Shown here: one piece after another, positions 1-7,836 of the stretch
How the letters are laid out: each line of letters begins with the position of its first letter
How positions within the stretch are numbered: the stretch's first letter is position 1
From: Nonomuraea deserti
GTDB lineage: Bacteria; Actinomycetota; Actinomycetes; Streptosporangiales; Streptosporangiaceae
Reading direction: 5' to 3'
Assembly (NCBI RefSeq): GCF_004348685.1
Contig: NZ_SMKO01000068.1
Span: forward strand, 1 to 44,377
DNA length: 44,377 bases
Notes under the pieces: model-generated
The model's database searches: none
Seen by the model: the letters and a program-made list of their open reading frames with translations, nothing else
What the model was told of the DNA's origin: nothing
Translations under genes and position numbers: made by a program

Positions 1-660
1 GGGTTCGGGCTGGGGCTGGTGGCGGCGCCCGTACTGACGATGCTCGAACCAGGACTGATGCCGGGCGCCATCCAGGTCGTCAACCTGGCGATGCCGCTGT
101 TCACGCTGGCCGTCGAATGGCGGCGGGTGGAGTGGCGGGGAGTGGGGTTCGCGCTGCTGGGCAGGGTGCCGGGCAGCGCCATCGGTGCAGTCATCATTGT
201 CTACACATCCATATACGCCAGGAGCATTTTCGTGGCGGTCATGGTGCTGGCCGCCGTGGTGCTGACCGCCAGGGCGCTGGGCGTGCCGCGCACCGGCCTG
301 ACGATCACCTCCGCCGGGTTCGTGTCAGGCGTCACCGGCACCGCTACGGGCATCGGGGGGCCGCCCATCGCGCTGGTGTACCAGAGCGCCAAGGGCCCGC
401 AGATCAGGGCGACGCTGGCGATGTTCTTCTGCCTGAGCGCGCTGCAATCGCTGGCGATCCTGGCGCTGGTGGACGAGCTGCCCGCACGGGCCGTGGCGAC
501 GGGGGCGGCGCTGGTCGTGCCCATGGTGCTCGGGTTCCTGGCGTCGGGGCCGCTGCGGCGCTATCTCGACGGCGGGAAGGCGCGGACGGCCGTGCTGGTG
601 GTGGCGACCGCTTCGGCGCTCGCGTTGATCGTGCAGAACGTCGTCATGGGGTCGCCCTGA
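1..660 (+). CDS. TauE/SafE-family sulfite exporter-like permease (5' partial)
   Basis: The reading frame is open from the first base of the window, so the N-terminus lies outside; an internal GTG at 19 is probably not the start. The visible 219 residues are hydrophobic, with several membrane segments. They include the family's glycine-rich signature (GFGLGLVAAP at the left edge, and a second half-repeat near residues 105-125 with SGVTGTATGIGGPP). TauE/SafE proteins are inner-membrane exporters of sulfite, sulfoacetate or other organosulfur anions; the substrate here is unknown. It is convergent with the GrpB-family gene, and a degenerate repeat array fills the gap. Confidence 0.85.
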   Translation, partial: GFGLGLVAAPVLTMLEPGLMPGAIQVVNLAMPLFTLAVEWRRVEWRGVGFALLGRVPGSAIGAVIIVYTSIYARSIFVAVMVLAAVVLTARALGVPRTGLTITSAGFVSGVTGTATGIGGPPIALVYQSAKGPQIRATLAMFFCLSALQSLAILALVDELPARAVATGAALVVPMVLGFLASGPLRRYLDGGKARTAVLVVATASALALIVQNVVMGSP

Positions 661-668
661 CAACACCG

Positions 669-829
669 CGGCTCAGGCCTCACCGGGGAACGCCGCGGCG
701 GCTCAGGAGTCGCTCGCGCCGGGAGGTCAGGGACGGCTCAGGTGTTGCTCGCGCCGGGGTTTCAAGGGCGGCTCAGGTGTTGCTCGCGCCGGGGTTTCAA
801 GGGCGGCTCAGGCGTCGCTGGCGGCGGGG
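669..829. repeat. Degenerate ~35-bp tandem repeat array overlapping the grpB-family 3' end
   Basis: Units begin with CGGCTCAGG at 669, 699, 734, 769 and 804. The copies at 734-768 and 769-803 are identical (period 35). The copy at 699-733 is diverged, the one at 669-698 is about 30 bp, and the one at 804-829 is diverged and contains the stop codon (TCA on the plus strand, 808-810) and last codons of the minus-strand GrpB-family gene. The array therefore looks like the end of that gene duplicated outward into the convergent intergenic space. Confidence 0.85.
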
Positions 830-1353
830 CGCCAGCCGGTGCGCTGGGCCCAGGCGTCCGCGCGTCGCACGATGTCCCACACGTACGGCTCCTTGGCCGC
901 GACGTAGTCCCGCCGCGCGTCGCGGAATCGGTCGGCGCACCGCCGTTTCGCCTCGGCGAACTCGGCCGCGGCGGCGGGGTGCGCGCGCAGGTAGTCGCGG
1001 AACAGCAGCGGCAACTGCTGGGAGAAGCTGCCGAGCTCGCGCACGTGGACGTGGGTCCTGCGGTGTCCGGGAGCCTCGCGGAAGTAGCGTTTGGTCAGCT
1101 CGGGATTGTCCGCCCGGTGGACCAGGCCGGCGAGCTCCAGCGGACGCTTGTACGCCTCGATCGGTTCGAGTGAGCGCACCGCGATCTGCACGTCGATCAC
1201 GGGTTTGGCGGCCAGGCCGGGCACCGACGTCGAGCCGATGTGGTCGATCCGCGCCGCGACGGAGCCGAGCGCCGCGCGCATCGTCCGGCCGAGCGCGGCG
1301 AAGCCGGCGGGCCAGCCCGGATCGTAGTCGACGATCTCGACCGGATCTCCCAT
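808..1353 (-). CDS. GrpB family protein (UPF0157, nucleotidyltransferase-like)
   Basis: The 181-residue product shows GrpB/UPF0157 hallmarks: an N-terminal EIVDYDPGWP, then ARIDHIGSTSVPGLAAKPVIDVQI (the HxGSTSVPG..KPxIDxxI core) at about residues 35-60, and a C-terminal region ending YVWDIVRRADAWA. The fold is related to nucleotidyltransferases; the cellular role is not established. I chose the ATG at 1353 because homology begins directly after it; an in-frame ATG at 1377 would add eight residues. No Shine-Dalgarno is evident, but GACAAT lies 6 nt before the ATG, compatible with a leaderless message. Divergent from the sugar ABC transporter. Confidence 0.85.
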   Translation of the reverse strand: MGDPVEIVDYDPGWPAGFAALGRTMRAALGSVAARIDHIGSTSVPGLAAKPVIDVQIAVRSLEPIEAYKRPLELAGLVHRADNPELTKRYFREAPGHRRTHVHVRELGSFSQQLPLLFRDYLRAHPAAAAEFAEAKRRCADRFRDARRDYVAAKEPYVWDIVRRADAWAQRTGWRPAASDA

Positions 1354-1422
1354 GCCCCGATTGTCGCCGACCCCCATCCCCCGCGCGCCCGAGGGCCCGG
1401 CGGCGGGCGTCGTGTTTCCTGA

Positions 1423-1438
1423 TTGTTACTAGAAACAA
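1423..1438. promoter_or_regulatory. Candidate ROK-repressor operator
   Basis: TTGTTACTAGAAACAA is a 16-bp inverted repeat centred on CTAG with 14 of 16 positions symmetric, unusually AT-rich for this genome. It lies about 100 bp upstream of the sugar-binding-protein gene in the divergent gap with the grpB-family gene. ROK repressors such as XylR bind AT-rich palindromes of this kind, and a ROK gene closes the same operon. The assignment is inference from position and symmetry. Confidence 0.5.
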
Positions 1439-1539
1439 CAAACTACCGCGCTACTGGGTCTTCCAAAGCAGGCGATCCCGGAATACGTTGCCGCAAACAA
1501 CATTCATCCGGGCCCCTCCGGAAGAAAGGACCCTGCACC

Positions 1540-2652
1540 ATGCGCAAGGGGATCCTCAGCCTGACCGCCGCGGCAGCCGCGCTCGCTCTCGGTCTCACCG
1601 CCTGCGGGGGCGAAAGCGGTCAGACCACCTCGACGACGGCCTCCGCCACCGCCTCCGCGGCGCCGGCGGGCAAGATCGGCGTCATCCTGCCGGACAGCAA
1701 GTCCTCGGCCCGGTGGGAGACGGCGGACCGCAAGTACCTCGAAGAGGCGTTCAAAGCCGCCGGCGTCCAGTACGACATCCAGAACGCCCAGAACGACAAG
1801 ACGGCGTTCCAGACCATCGCCGACCAGATGATCACCAACGGCGCCACCGTCCTGATGATCGTCAATCTGGACAGCGGCACCGGCAAGACGGTCATCGACA
1901 AGGCCAGGTCGCAGGGCGTGGCCACCATCGACTACGACCGGCTGACGCTCGGCGGCGGCGCCGCCTACTACGTCAGCTTCGACAACACCAAGGTGGGCCA
2001 GCTCCAGGGCGAGGGCCTGGCCAAGTGCCTGACCGACAAGAAGGCGGAGAAGCCGATCGTCGCCTACCTCAACGGGTCGCCGACGGACAACAACGCCACC
2101 CTGTTCAAGGCCGGGTACGACGGGGTGCTCAAGCCCAAGTTCGACGCCGGCGAGTACGTCAAGGGGCCGGAGCAGTCGGTGCCCGACTGGGACAACACCC
2201 AGGCCGGGACGATCTTCGAGCAGATGCTGACCCAGCAGCCGAAGATCGCCGGAGTGCTGGCCGCCAACGACGGCCTCGGCAACGCCGCCATCACCGTGCT
2301 GAAGAAGAACAACCTCAACGGCAAGGTGCCGGTCACCGGGCAGGACGCCACCGTCCAGGGCCTGCAGAACATCCTCGCCGGCGACCAGTGCATGACCGTC
2401 TACAAGGCCGTCAAGAAGGAGGCCGACGCCGCCGCCAAGCTCGCGGTGGCGCTGGCCAAGGGCGAGAAGCCCACGGCGAGCAGCAGCGTCAAGGACCCGG
2501 AGAGCGGCCAGGACGTGCCCGCCGAGCTGATGGAGCCCCAGGCCATCTACTTCGACAACGTCAAGGACGTGGTGGCCGACGGCTTCGTGACCAAGGAGGA
2601 ACTGTGCACGGGTGACTTCGCCGAGAAGTGCACCGAGGCAGGAATCGAATAA
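1540..2652 (+). CDS. Xylose-type sugar ABC transporter substrate-binding lipoprotein
   Basis: The 370-residue product starts with a lipoprotein signal (MRKGILSL, hydrophobic stretch, lipobox LTAC; the Cys is near residue 22). The mature part is a periplasmic-binding-protein-like fold of the XylF/RbsB group (Peripla_BP_4): GVILPDSKSSARWE, a middle YDRLTLGGGAAYYVSFDN that closely resembles XylF, and a hinge-side NDGLGNAAI. It would capture a sugar outside the cell for the ATPase and permease just downstream. The start at 1540 is set by the signal peptide and GAAAGGA at 1524-1530; the frame is open further upstream but without signal character. D-xylose is the best-guess substrate; other pentoses are possible. 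Confidence 0.9.
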   Translation: MRKGILSLTAAAAALALGLTACGGESGQTTSTTASATASAAPAGKIGVILPDSKSSARWETADRKYLEEAFKAAGVQYDIQNAQNDKTAFQTIADQMITNGATVLMIVNLDSGTGKTVIDKARSQGVATIDYDRLTLGGGAAYYVSFDNTKVGQLQGEGLAKCLTDKKAEKPIVAYLNGSPTDNNATLFKAGYDGVLKPKFDAGEYVKGPEQSVPDWDNTQAGTIFEQMLTQQPKIAGVLAANDGLGNAAITVLKKNNLNGKVPVTGQDATVQGLQNILAGDQCMTVYKAVKKEADAAAKLAVALAKGEKPTASSSVKDPESGQDVPAELMEPQAIYFDNVKDVVADGFVTKEELCTGDFAEKCTEAGIE

Positions 2653-2709
2653 GACCGAGGGGTACGGCCCGCGCCACGAGCGCGGCCGTACCCTCCCTTA
2701 GGGAGCCCC

Positions 2710-3474
2710 ATGACCCCCCTCCTTGAAGTGCGCGGGATAGACAAGAGCTTCGGCCCGGTGAAGGTCCTGCACAAGGTCGAGTTCACGGCGTACGCCGGCG
2801 AGGTCACGGCGCTGGTCGGCGACAACGGCGCCGGTAAGTCGACGCTCGTCAAGTGCGTCGGCGGCATCTACCCGATCGACGACGGCGAGATCCACTTCGA
2901 CGGCCGCCCGGTCCAGGTCCACAGCCCGCGCGACGCGGGCGAGCTGGGCATCGAGATCGTTTACCAGGACCTCGCCCTGTGCGACAACCTCGACATCGTC
3001 CAGAACATGTTCCTCGGCAGGGAGCGAAGGCGCGGCCCCCTGCTCGACGAGGACAGCATGGAGGAACTGGCCGAGCGCACGCTCAGCAGCCTGTCCGTGC
3101 GCACGGTGAAGTCCATCAGGCAGCAGGTCTCCAGCCTGTCCGGCGGGCAGCGGCAGACCGTGGCCATCGCCAAGGCCGTGTTGTGGAACAGCAAAGTCGT
3201 CATCCTCGACGAGCCGACCGCGGCCCTGGGCGTGGCCCAGACCGCGCAGGTGCTCGAACTGGTGCGCAGGCTGGCCGACACCGGGCTGGCCGTCGTGCTC
3301 ATCTCGCACAACATGAACGACGTGTTCGCCGTCTCCGACCGGATCGCGGCGCTCTATCTCGGAAGGATGGCCGCCCAGGTCAAGACCGCCGACGTGACGC
3401 ACGCGCAGGTCGTCGAACTGATCACCTCCGGCCGCAGCGGCGATCTCGGCCTCAAGAACGGGGTCACGCCATGA
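2710..3474 (+). CDS. Sugar ABC transporter ATP-binding protein (single ABC domain)
   Basis: The 254-residue protein contains one nucleotide-binding domain: Walker A GDNGAGKST (about residues 37-45), a Q-loop in IVYQDLALCDN, the signature LSGGQRQT, Walker B VVILDEPTAAL and an H-loop ISHNM. Enterobacterial XylG/RbsA carry two fused ABC domains of about 500 residues; this is the single-domain form seen in FrcA-type importers, so it presumably acts as a homodimer. It follows the binding protein by 57 bp, and its TGA overlaps the permease ATG (ATGA), so the two are translationally coupled. Confidence 0.92.
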   Translation: MTPLLEVRGIDKSFGPVKVLHKVEFTAYAGEVTALVGDNGAGKSTLVKCVGGIYPIDDGEIHFDGRPVQVHSPRDAGELGIEIVYQDLALCDNLDIVQNMFLGRERRRGPLLDEDSMEELAERTLSSLSVRTVKSIRQQVSSLSGGQRQTVAIAKAVLWNSKVVILDEPTAALGVAQTAQVLELVRRLADTGLAVVLISHNMNDVFAVSDRIAALYLGRMAAQVKTADVTHAQVVELITSGRSGDLGLKNGVTP

Positions 3475-4733
3475 ACAAGGTCAAGGAACTACCCGGCGAG
3501 GCGATCGTCGCGGCGACGCAGTCACCGTCGATCGGCAACAGCTTCCTCGCCTACCTGCAGCGGGTGCGGGGCGGTGACATGGGCGCGCTGCCGGCCGTGC
3601 TCGGCCTGGTGGTGCTCTGCGCGGTCTTCGCGGTCGCGCGGCCCTCGTTCGTCACCGCGATCAACTTCGCCAACCTGTTCACCCAGGGCGCCGCGATCAC
3701 GCTGATCGCGATGGGGCTGGTGTTCGTGCTGCTGCTCGGCGAGATCGACCTGTCGGCCGGCTTCGCCAGCGGCGTGTGCGCGGCGGTGCTCGCCGTCACG
3801 CTGACCAGCGCGGGCCTGCCCTGGTACGTGTGCGTGGCGGCCGCCATTGTCACCGGGGTGCTCATCGGCACGGTGCTCGGCACCCTGGTCGCCAAGGTGG
3901 GCATCCCGTCGTTCGTCGTGACGCTGGCGGCGTTCCTCGCCTTCCAGGGCCTGGTCCTGGTGCTGGTCGACGAGGGCACGAACATCTCCATCAGGAACAG
4001 CGTGATCGTCGCCATCGCGAACAGGAACCTGCCGCCGTGGCTGGGCTGGGCGCTCTACGCGCTCTGCGTGGCGGTCTTCGCGGGCGTGCAGCTCAGGCGG
4101 GCGAGGACCCGCGCCAAGCGCGGCCTGACCGCCGACCCGATGTCGTTGATCGCGTTCCGCGTGGGCATGCTGGCGCTCTTCGCCGGGCTCGCGGTCTTCG
4201 CGCTGAACCTGGAGCGCAGCCGCAACCCCGAGCTCGTCTCGCTCACGGGCGTGCCGATCGTGGTGCCGCTCATCCTGGTGCTGCTGGTCGTGTGGACCGT
4301 GGTGCTGCGCCGCACCGCGTTCGGCCGGCACCTGTACGCGGTCGGCGGCAACGCCGAGGCCGCGAGGAGAGCGGGCATCCCGGTCGACCGGCTCAAGATC
4401 AGCGCTTTCGTGATCTGCTCCTCGATGGCCGCGATCGGCGGGATCGTGGCCGCGTCCAGGGCCAGCTCCGTCGACCCGAACACCGGCGGCAGCTCCGTCC
4501 TGCTGTACGCCGTCGGCGCGGCCGTCATCGGCGGCACGAGCCTGTTCGGCGGCAAGGGCAGGGTGCTGGACGCCGTGATGGGCGGCGCCGTGGTGGCCGT
4601 GATCGAGAACGGCATGGGTCTGATGGGGTATGGGGCCAGCGTGAAATACCTGGTCACCGGGTCCGTCCTGCTGCTCGCCGCGGGTGTCGACGCCATGGCG
4701 CGCAAGCGGGCGGCGGCCGCTGGATTAAGGTGA
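3471..4733 (+). CDS. Sugar ABC transporter permease (XylH-type)
   Basis: A 420-residue polytopic membrane protein of the BPD_transp_2 (XylH/RbsC) family. Diagnostic stretches are VFVLLLGEIDLSAGF (the E-I-D-L-S motif of the group), VGIPSFVVTLAAFLAFQG, and the cytoplasmic coupling region TAFGRHLYAVGGNAEAARRAGI near residues 282-305, followed by SSVLLYAVGAAVIGGTSLFGGKG. Its length and a long central loop (about residues 200-260) match XylH rather than the shorter RbsC. It overlaps the ATPase gene by four bases and is followed 35 bp later by the ROK regulator, so the four genes probably form one operon. Confidence 0.92.
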   Translation: MNKVKELPGEAIVAATQSPSIGNSFLAYLQRVRGGDMGALPAVLGLVVLCAVFAVARPSFVTAINFANLFTQGAAITLIAMGLVFVLLLGEIDLSAGFASGVCAAVLAVTLTSAGLPWYVCVAAAIVTGVLIGTVLGTLVAKVGIPSFVVTLAAFLAFQGLVLVLVDEGTNISIRNSVIVAIANRNLPPWLGWALYALCVAVFAGVQLRRARTRAKRGLTADPMSLIAFRVGMLALFAGLAVFALNLERSRNPELVSLTGVPIVVPLILVLLVVWTVVLRRTAFGRHLYAVGGNAEAARRAGIPVDRLKISAFVICSSMAAIGGIVAASRASSVDPNTGGSSVLLYAVGAAVIGGTSLFGGKGRVLDAVMGGAVVAVIENGMGLMGYGASVKYLVTGSVLLLAAGVDAMARKRAAAAGLR

Positions 4734-4768
4734 TCAGCGACTCGCAGCCCCTGAAGGAACCCCAGACC

Positions 4769-5971
4769 ATGCGTGCCGGACCCTCTCAAGAGGACATCAG
4801 ACGCCACAATCTCGGCGCGCTGCTCCGGCACGTCCATCTGGGCGGGCCGATCTCGCGCGCCGAACTCACCTCGAGGATGGGGCTCAACCGGAGCACCATC
4901 ATGGCCCTGACCTCCGACCTCACCGCCGCGGGGCTCGTACGCGAGGAGCTGCCGCGCGAGACGGGCCGTGCCGGGCGCCCCTCGCTCGTGGTGCGGCCGG
5001 AGTCGGCGCGGGTCTACGTGTTCGCTTTCGACGTGGGCCCCGACCGGCTCGCGGTGGCCCGCGTCGGGCTGGGCGGGGTCATCCTCGACCGCAGGGAGGT
5101 TCCGCGCGACCGCGGCCGGTTCAAGCTGGACGAGCTGGCCGCGACGCTGTCCGGGTTCGCCCGGCAGATGCGGCGCAAGACCAGGGCCGACACCGTGTGC
5201 GTCGGCGCGGCGGCGGCCGTGTCCGGCGGCGTGCGCAAGGCCGACGGCGTGGTCACGTTCGGCCCCAACCTCATGGACGAGGAGGTGCCGTTCGGAGAGG
5301 AGCTCGGCCGCAGGTTGGGCCTGGGGCTGCCCGTCAGCGTGGGCAACGACGCCAACCTGGCCGCCCTCGCCGAGCACAGCCGCGGGGTCGGCGTGGCCGT
5401 CAAGGACCTCATCTACCTGCACGGCGACGTCGGCATCGGCGGCGGGATCATCGCGGGCGGCCACCTGCTCGGCGGCCACGACGGCTACGGCGGGGAGGTC
5501 GGTCACATGGTCGTCAACCCGGGCGGGCGGGCCTGCGGCTGCGGCTCCAGCGGCTGCCTGGAGGCGGAGGTGGGGGAGCGGGCGCTGCTGGAGTCGGCCG
5601 GCCGGTTCGGCGCGCAGCAGGGCAGGGACGCGGTCAGGGCCGTGGTGGAGGCCGCGGACCGGGGCGACATCGTGGCGCAGGAGGGTCTGAAGCGGGTCGG
5701 CGAATGGCTCGGGCTCGGCGTCGCGAACCTGGTGAACATCTTCAACCCTGAGATGCTGATCTTCGGCGGGATGTTGCGGGAGATCTATCTCGGCTCGGCG
5801 GCGCAGGTGCGCACGCAGCTCACGCTGCACGCGATGGCGCCGCAGCGTGATCGGCTGCGGCTGCGCACGTCGGCTCTGGGCGACGCCGCCACCCTGGTGG
5901 GGGCGGCCGAACTCGCCTTCGCCCACGTCCTGTCCGACCCGCTGGAGGTGCTGGCCCGCGCCAACGCCTGA
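4769..5971 (+). CDS. ROK family transcriptional regulator (XylR-type)
   Basis: The 400-residue product has an N-terminal winged helix-turn-helix (ISRAELTSRMGLNRSTIMALTSDL, about residues 28-52) and a ROK sugar-kinase-like domain. The latter has FAFDVG, the zinc motif region GHMVVNPGGRACGCGSSGCLE (about residues 244-264, with the CxCGxxxC arrangement) and a final NPEMLIFGG. ROK repressors respond to a sugar, commonly xylose or glucose; this one probably controls the transporter genes before it. The ATG at 4769 has GAAGGA at 4753-4758; an in-frame GTG at 4730 would overlap the permease stop but lacks a ribosome site. The last eight codons and the stop belong to a 34-bp unit repeated three times. 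Confidence 0.9.
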   Translation: MRAGPSQEDIRRHNLGALLRHVHLGGPISRAELTSRMGLNRSTIMALTSDLTAAGLVREELPRETGRAGRPSLVVRPESARVYVFAFDVGPDRLAVARVGLGGVILDRREVPRDRGRFKLDELAATLSGFARQMRRKTRADTVCVGAAAAVSGGVRKADGVVTFGPNLMDEEVPFGEELGRRLGLGLPVSVGNDANLAALAEHSRGVGVAVKDLIYLHGDVGIGGGIIAGGHLLGGHDGYGGEVGHMVVNPGGRACGCGSSGCLEAEVGERALLESAGRFGAQQGRDAVRAVVEAADRGDIVAQEGLKRVGEWLGLGVANLVNIFNPEMLIFGGMLREIYLGSAAQVRTQLTLHAMAPQRDRLRLRTSALGDAATLVGAAELAFAHVLSDPLEVLARANA

Positions 5972-6046
5972 GGACCGCGAGGTGCTGGCCCGCGCCAACG
6001 CCTGAGGACCGCGAGGTGCTGGCCCGCGCCAACGCCTGAGGACCGC
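5945..6046. repeat. Perfect 34-bp tandem repeat, three copies, spanning the ROK gene stop codon
   Basis: Identical units at 5945-5978, 5979-6012 and 6013-6046 each start GAGGTGCTGGCCCGCGCC. The first copy encodes the last eight residues of the ROK protein (EVLARANA), its TGA (5969-5971) and seven further bases. Copies two and three lie after the stop, in the convergent gap before the metallopeptidase gene. Perfect identity implies recent duplication. Confidence 0.95.
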
Positions 6047-6059
6047 CGCGGCCGAAGGG

Positions 6060-6809
6060 TCAGGTGACCTGGGAGTCGCCCGCCGTCCAGGTGTCGCAGA
6101 AGCCGGTCGCCCCGCCGCGGAAGCCGCGGTCCTGCCAGAGCGCCAGGTTGCGGGGCGTGCCGTGGGTCTCGCTCTCGTCGGCCTCGCTCACCGCCTCGAT
6201 CCACGTCTCCCACTCGATGCCGGGCTCGATCGAGTCCAGCGCGGCGCTGTAGAAGACGCCCGCGTAGCACTCGGCCTGCATCTCCAGCCGGTGGCTCAGC
6301 AGGGTCCGCGCGCGCCCTGAGGCCGGCTGGTACAGCGCCTCGTGCGCGCCGAGCACGCCGGTGAGCTGCTGCACGTGGTGTCCCCACTCGTGGGCGATGG
6401 AGTGCGCGATGTTCATCCTGAACGGGTCACGCAGCTCGTGCCGCATGATCCGGACGGCGATCGTCCGCTGCTCGGGGCAGTACTGGGCGCCGTTGCCGGT
6501 GATCGTGCCGCACACCGAGTCGGTTCCCGTCGTGATCGTGACTGTGGGCGGGGTGTAGGCCAGGCCGGCCACGGCGAACGTGACGGCCCAGAACCGGTCG
6601 GCGCAGTCGGCCATCGCGCGGTGGAACGACCTGAGCGAGGCCACGCTGCCCAGCCGGATCGCCGGGACGTCGCACTCCAGCGGCATGACAGCGCCGCTCA
6701 TCTCGCCGGAGAGCCCGGCGTGCGCGGTCCGTTGCGCCGCGCGGGCGGGGCTCGGTACGAGCAGACCCGCGACCATGCACATGGCTACCGCTAAGTGGGA
6801 TAAGCGCAC
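6060..6809 (-). CDS. Secreted neutral zinc metallopeptidase (YpfJ/Zn_peptidase family)
   Basis: The 249-residue product begins with a signal peptide (MRLSHLAVAMCMVAGLL...ARA). The catalytic domain carries the HExxH zinc motif in SIAHEWGHHVQQLTGVLG and a downstream RLEMQAECYAGVFYSAAL, which supplies the third-ligand Glu region of the family. A CGTITGN...YCPEQRTIAV segment precedes the motif, as is usual. The GTG at 6809 has no Shine-Dalgarno; TAAGAT lies 8 nt upstream. It lies 16 bp after the stop of a paralogue in the same orientation, and the pair are probably co-transcribed. The substrate is unknown. Confidence 0.88.
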   Translation of the reverse strand: MRLSHLAVAMCMVAGLLVPSPARAAQRTAHAGLSGEMSGAVMPLECDVPAIRLGSVASLRSFHRAMADCADRFWAVTFAVAGLAYTPPTVTITTGTDSVCGTITGNGAQYCPEQRTIAVRIMRHELRDPFRMNIAHSIAHEWGHHVQQLTGVLGAHEALYQPASGRARTLLSHRLEMQAECYAGVFYSAALDSIEPGIEWETWIEAVSEADESETHGTPRNLALWQDRGFRGGATGFCDTWTAGDSQVT

Positions 6810-6825
6810 GATGGCGGATCTTAGA

Positions 6826-7713
6826 TCATCTGACGTTACGTGACGCGGTGGCCCAGGTGTTGCACGCGCCAGGCGTTCCGCGTTTGAACCCGCGTAACAT
6901 CCAGGCCGCCTGCGTCGGGCCCTTGCCGTGGTCGTTCTGGGGCCAGCCCTTGGCGCCGTTCTTCCTGAACCATTCCACGGTGTAGGCCCAGTCGGCGTCG
7001 GAGACCAGGTCCGAGCCCCGCATCGTGCTCATGAAGGCGGCGGAGAAGCACTCCGCCTGGAGTTCGGACTTGCGCGAGAGCTGCAGCCGCCTGGCCTTGC
7101 CCGCCAGGGTCCTGGCCGTCCAGTAGTAGTTCCAGATGCCGGAGATCTGCTGGACGTGGTGGCCGTACTCGTGGGCGATCAACCGGGTGATCCCGAGCGG
7201 GAACGGGTTGCGCAGCTGGTCCTTGCTGATCATCAAGTACATGGTGCGGTCGGTGGAGCAGTAGACGCCGTCCGCGCCGGCGTTCCACACCCCGCAGGGC
7301 GTCTTGACTTTCCGAGTGATGATGCGCAGCCGCGGTTTGGTGAAGGTCATCTCCGCCTTGCGGAACTGCGCGCCCCACACCCGGTTCAGGCACGCGGTCA
7401 CACGGCTCAGAAAGCGCCGGTACGCGGTGATGCTCCTGGCAGGCAGGGTGCCGGGCCGGCAGTTCACGTCGGTGAGGCGCCCGGTCTTGTAGAGCGGATT
7501 CCGCGTCGCCATCGCCCGGCCCAGGTCTGGCGCCCCGGCCTGCCGGCCCGAGGCCCGGGAGGGCGGGGCGGCGAGCTGCTGGGCCTCGTTGCGTAACCCG
7601 TCCGCCGTCATGGTCACGTCCACCAGAACGAGCACCAGACCGGCCGCTGCCAGGGCAAGAGCGAGCGCGGCCGCCACGAGTGCTGCGAGTTTAGTTTTGG
7701 GGACGGAGTTCAT
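6826..7713 (-). CDS. Membrane-anchored or secreted neutral zinc metallopeptidase (paralogue)
   Basis: The 295-residue protein has an N-terminal hydrophobic segment (about residues 8-32) after a short basic start, so it is a signal anchor or signal peptide. The zinc motif is LIAHEYGHHVQQISGIW, and KSELQAECFSAAFMST provides the family's third-ligand region. The end shows an Asp/Gly-rich GKGPTQAAWMLRGF, as in other Zn_peptidase proteins. It is paralogous to the gene immediately downstream, sharing HHVQQ and QAEC blocks, but has a longer N-terminal linker. It is divergent from dxs. Confidence 0.88.
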   Translation of the reverse strand: MNSVPKTKLAALVAAALALALAAAGLVLVLVDVTMTADGLRNEAQQLAAPPSRASGRQAGAPDLGRAMATRNPLYKTGRLTDVNCRPGTLPARSITAYRRFLSRVTACLNRVWGAQFRKAEMTFTKPRLRIITRKVKTPCGVWNAGADGVYCSTDRTMYLMISKDQLRNPFPLGITRLIAHEYGHHVQQISGIWNYYWTARTLAGKARRLQLSRKSELQAECFSAAFMSTMRGSDLVSDADWAYTVEWFRKNGAKGWPQNDHGKGPTQAAWMLRGFKRGTPGACNTWATASRNVR

Positions 7714-7836
7714 AGGTACCGAAAGAGTAGGTCAAGATCGGACATACCGGGGTGGGTTTGACTCGATGGAGTCAGTGAGGCGTCCGCGAACTACACTCGG
7801 GGAATCGGCGGACAAGAGCAGAGGGGAGTCGGATCC

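Noticed and set aside
669..829. Insertion-sequence remnant or integron-like repeat
   Set aside because: No inverted terminal repeats or transposase remains; the units derive from the end of the neighbouring gene.
117..2615. 832-codon plus-strand frame across the exporter, grpB-family and binding-protein genes
   Set aside because: Arg/Gly/Ala-rich composition and overlap with three recognisable genes mark it as a shadow frame.
4055..5998. 647-codon minus-strand frame antisense to permease and ROK genes
   Set aside because: Low-complexity His/Arg/Gln-rich product, no motif, fully covered by real genes.
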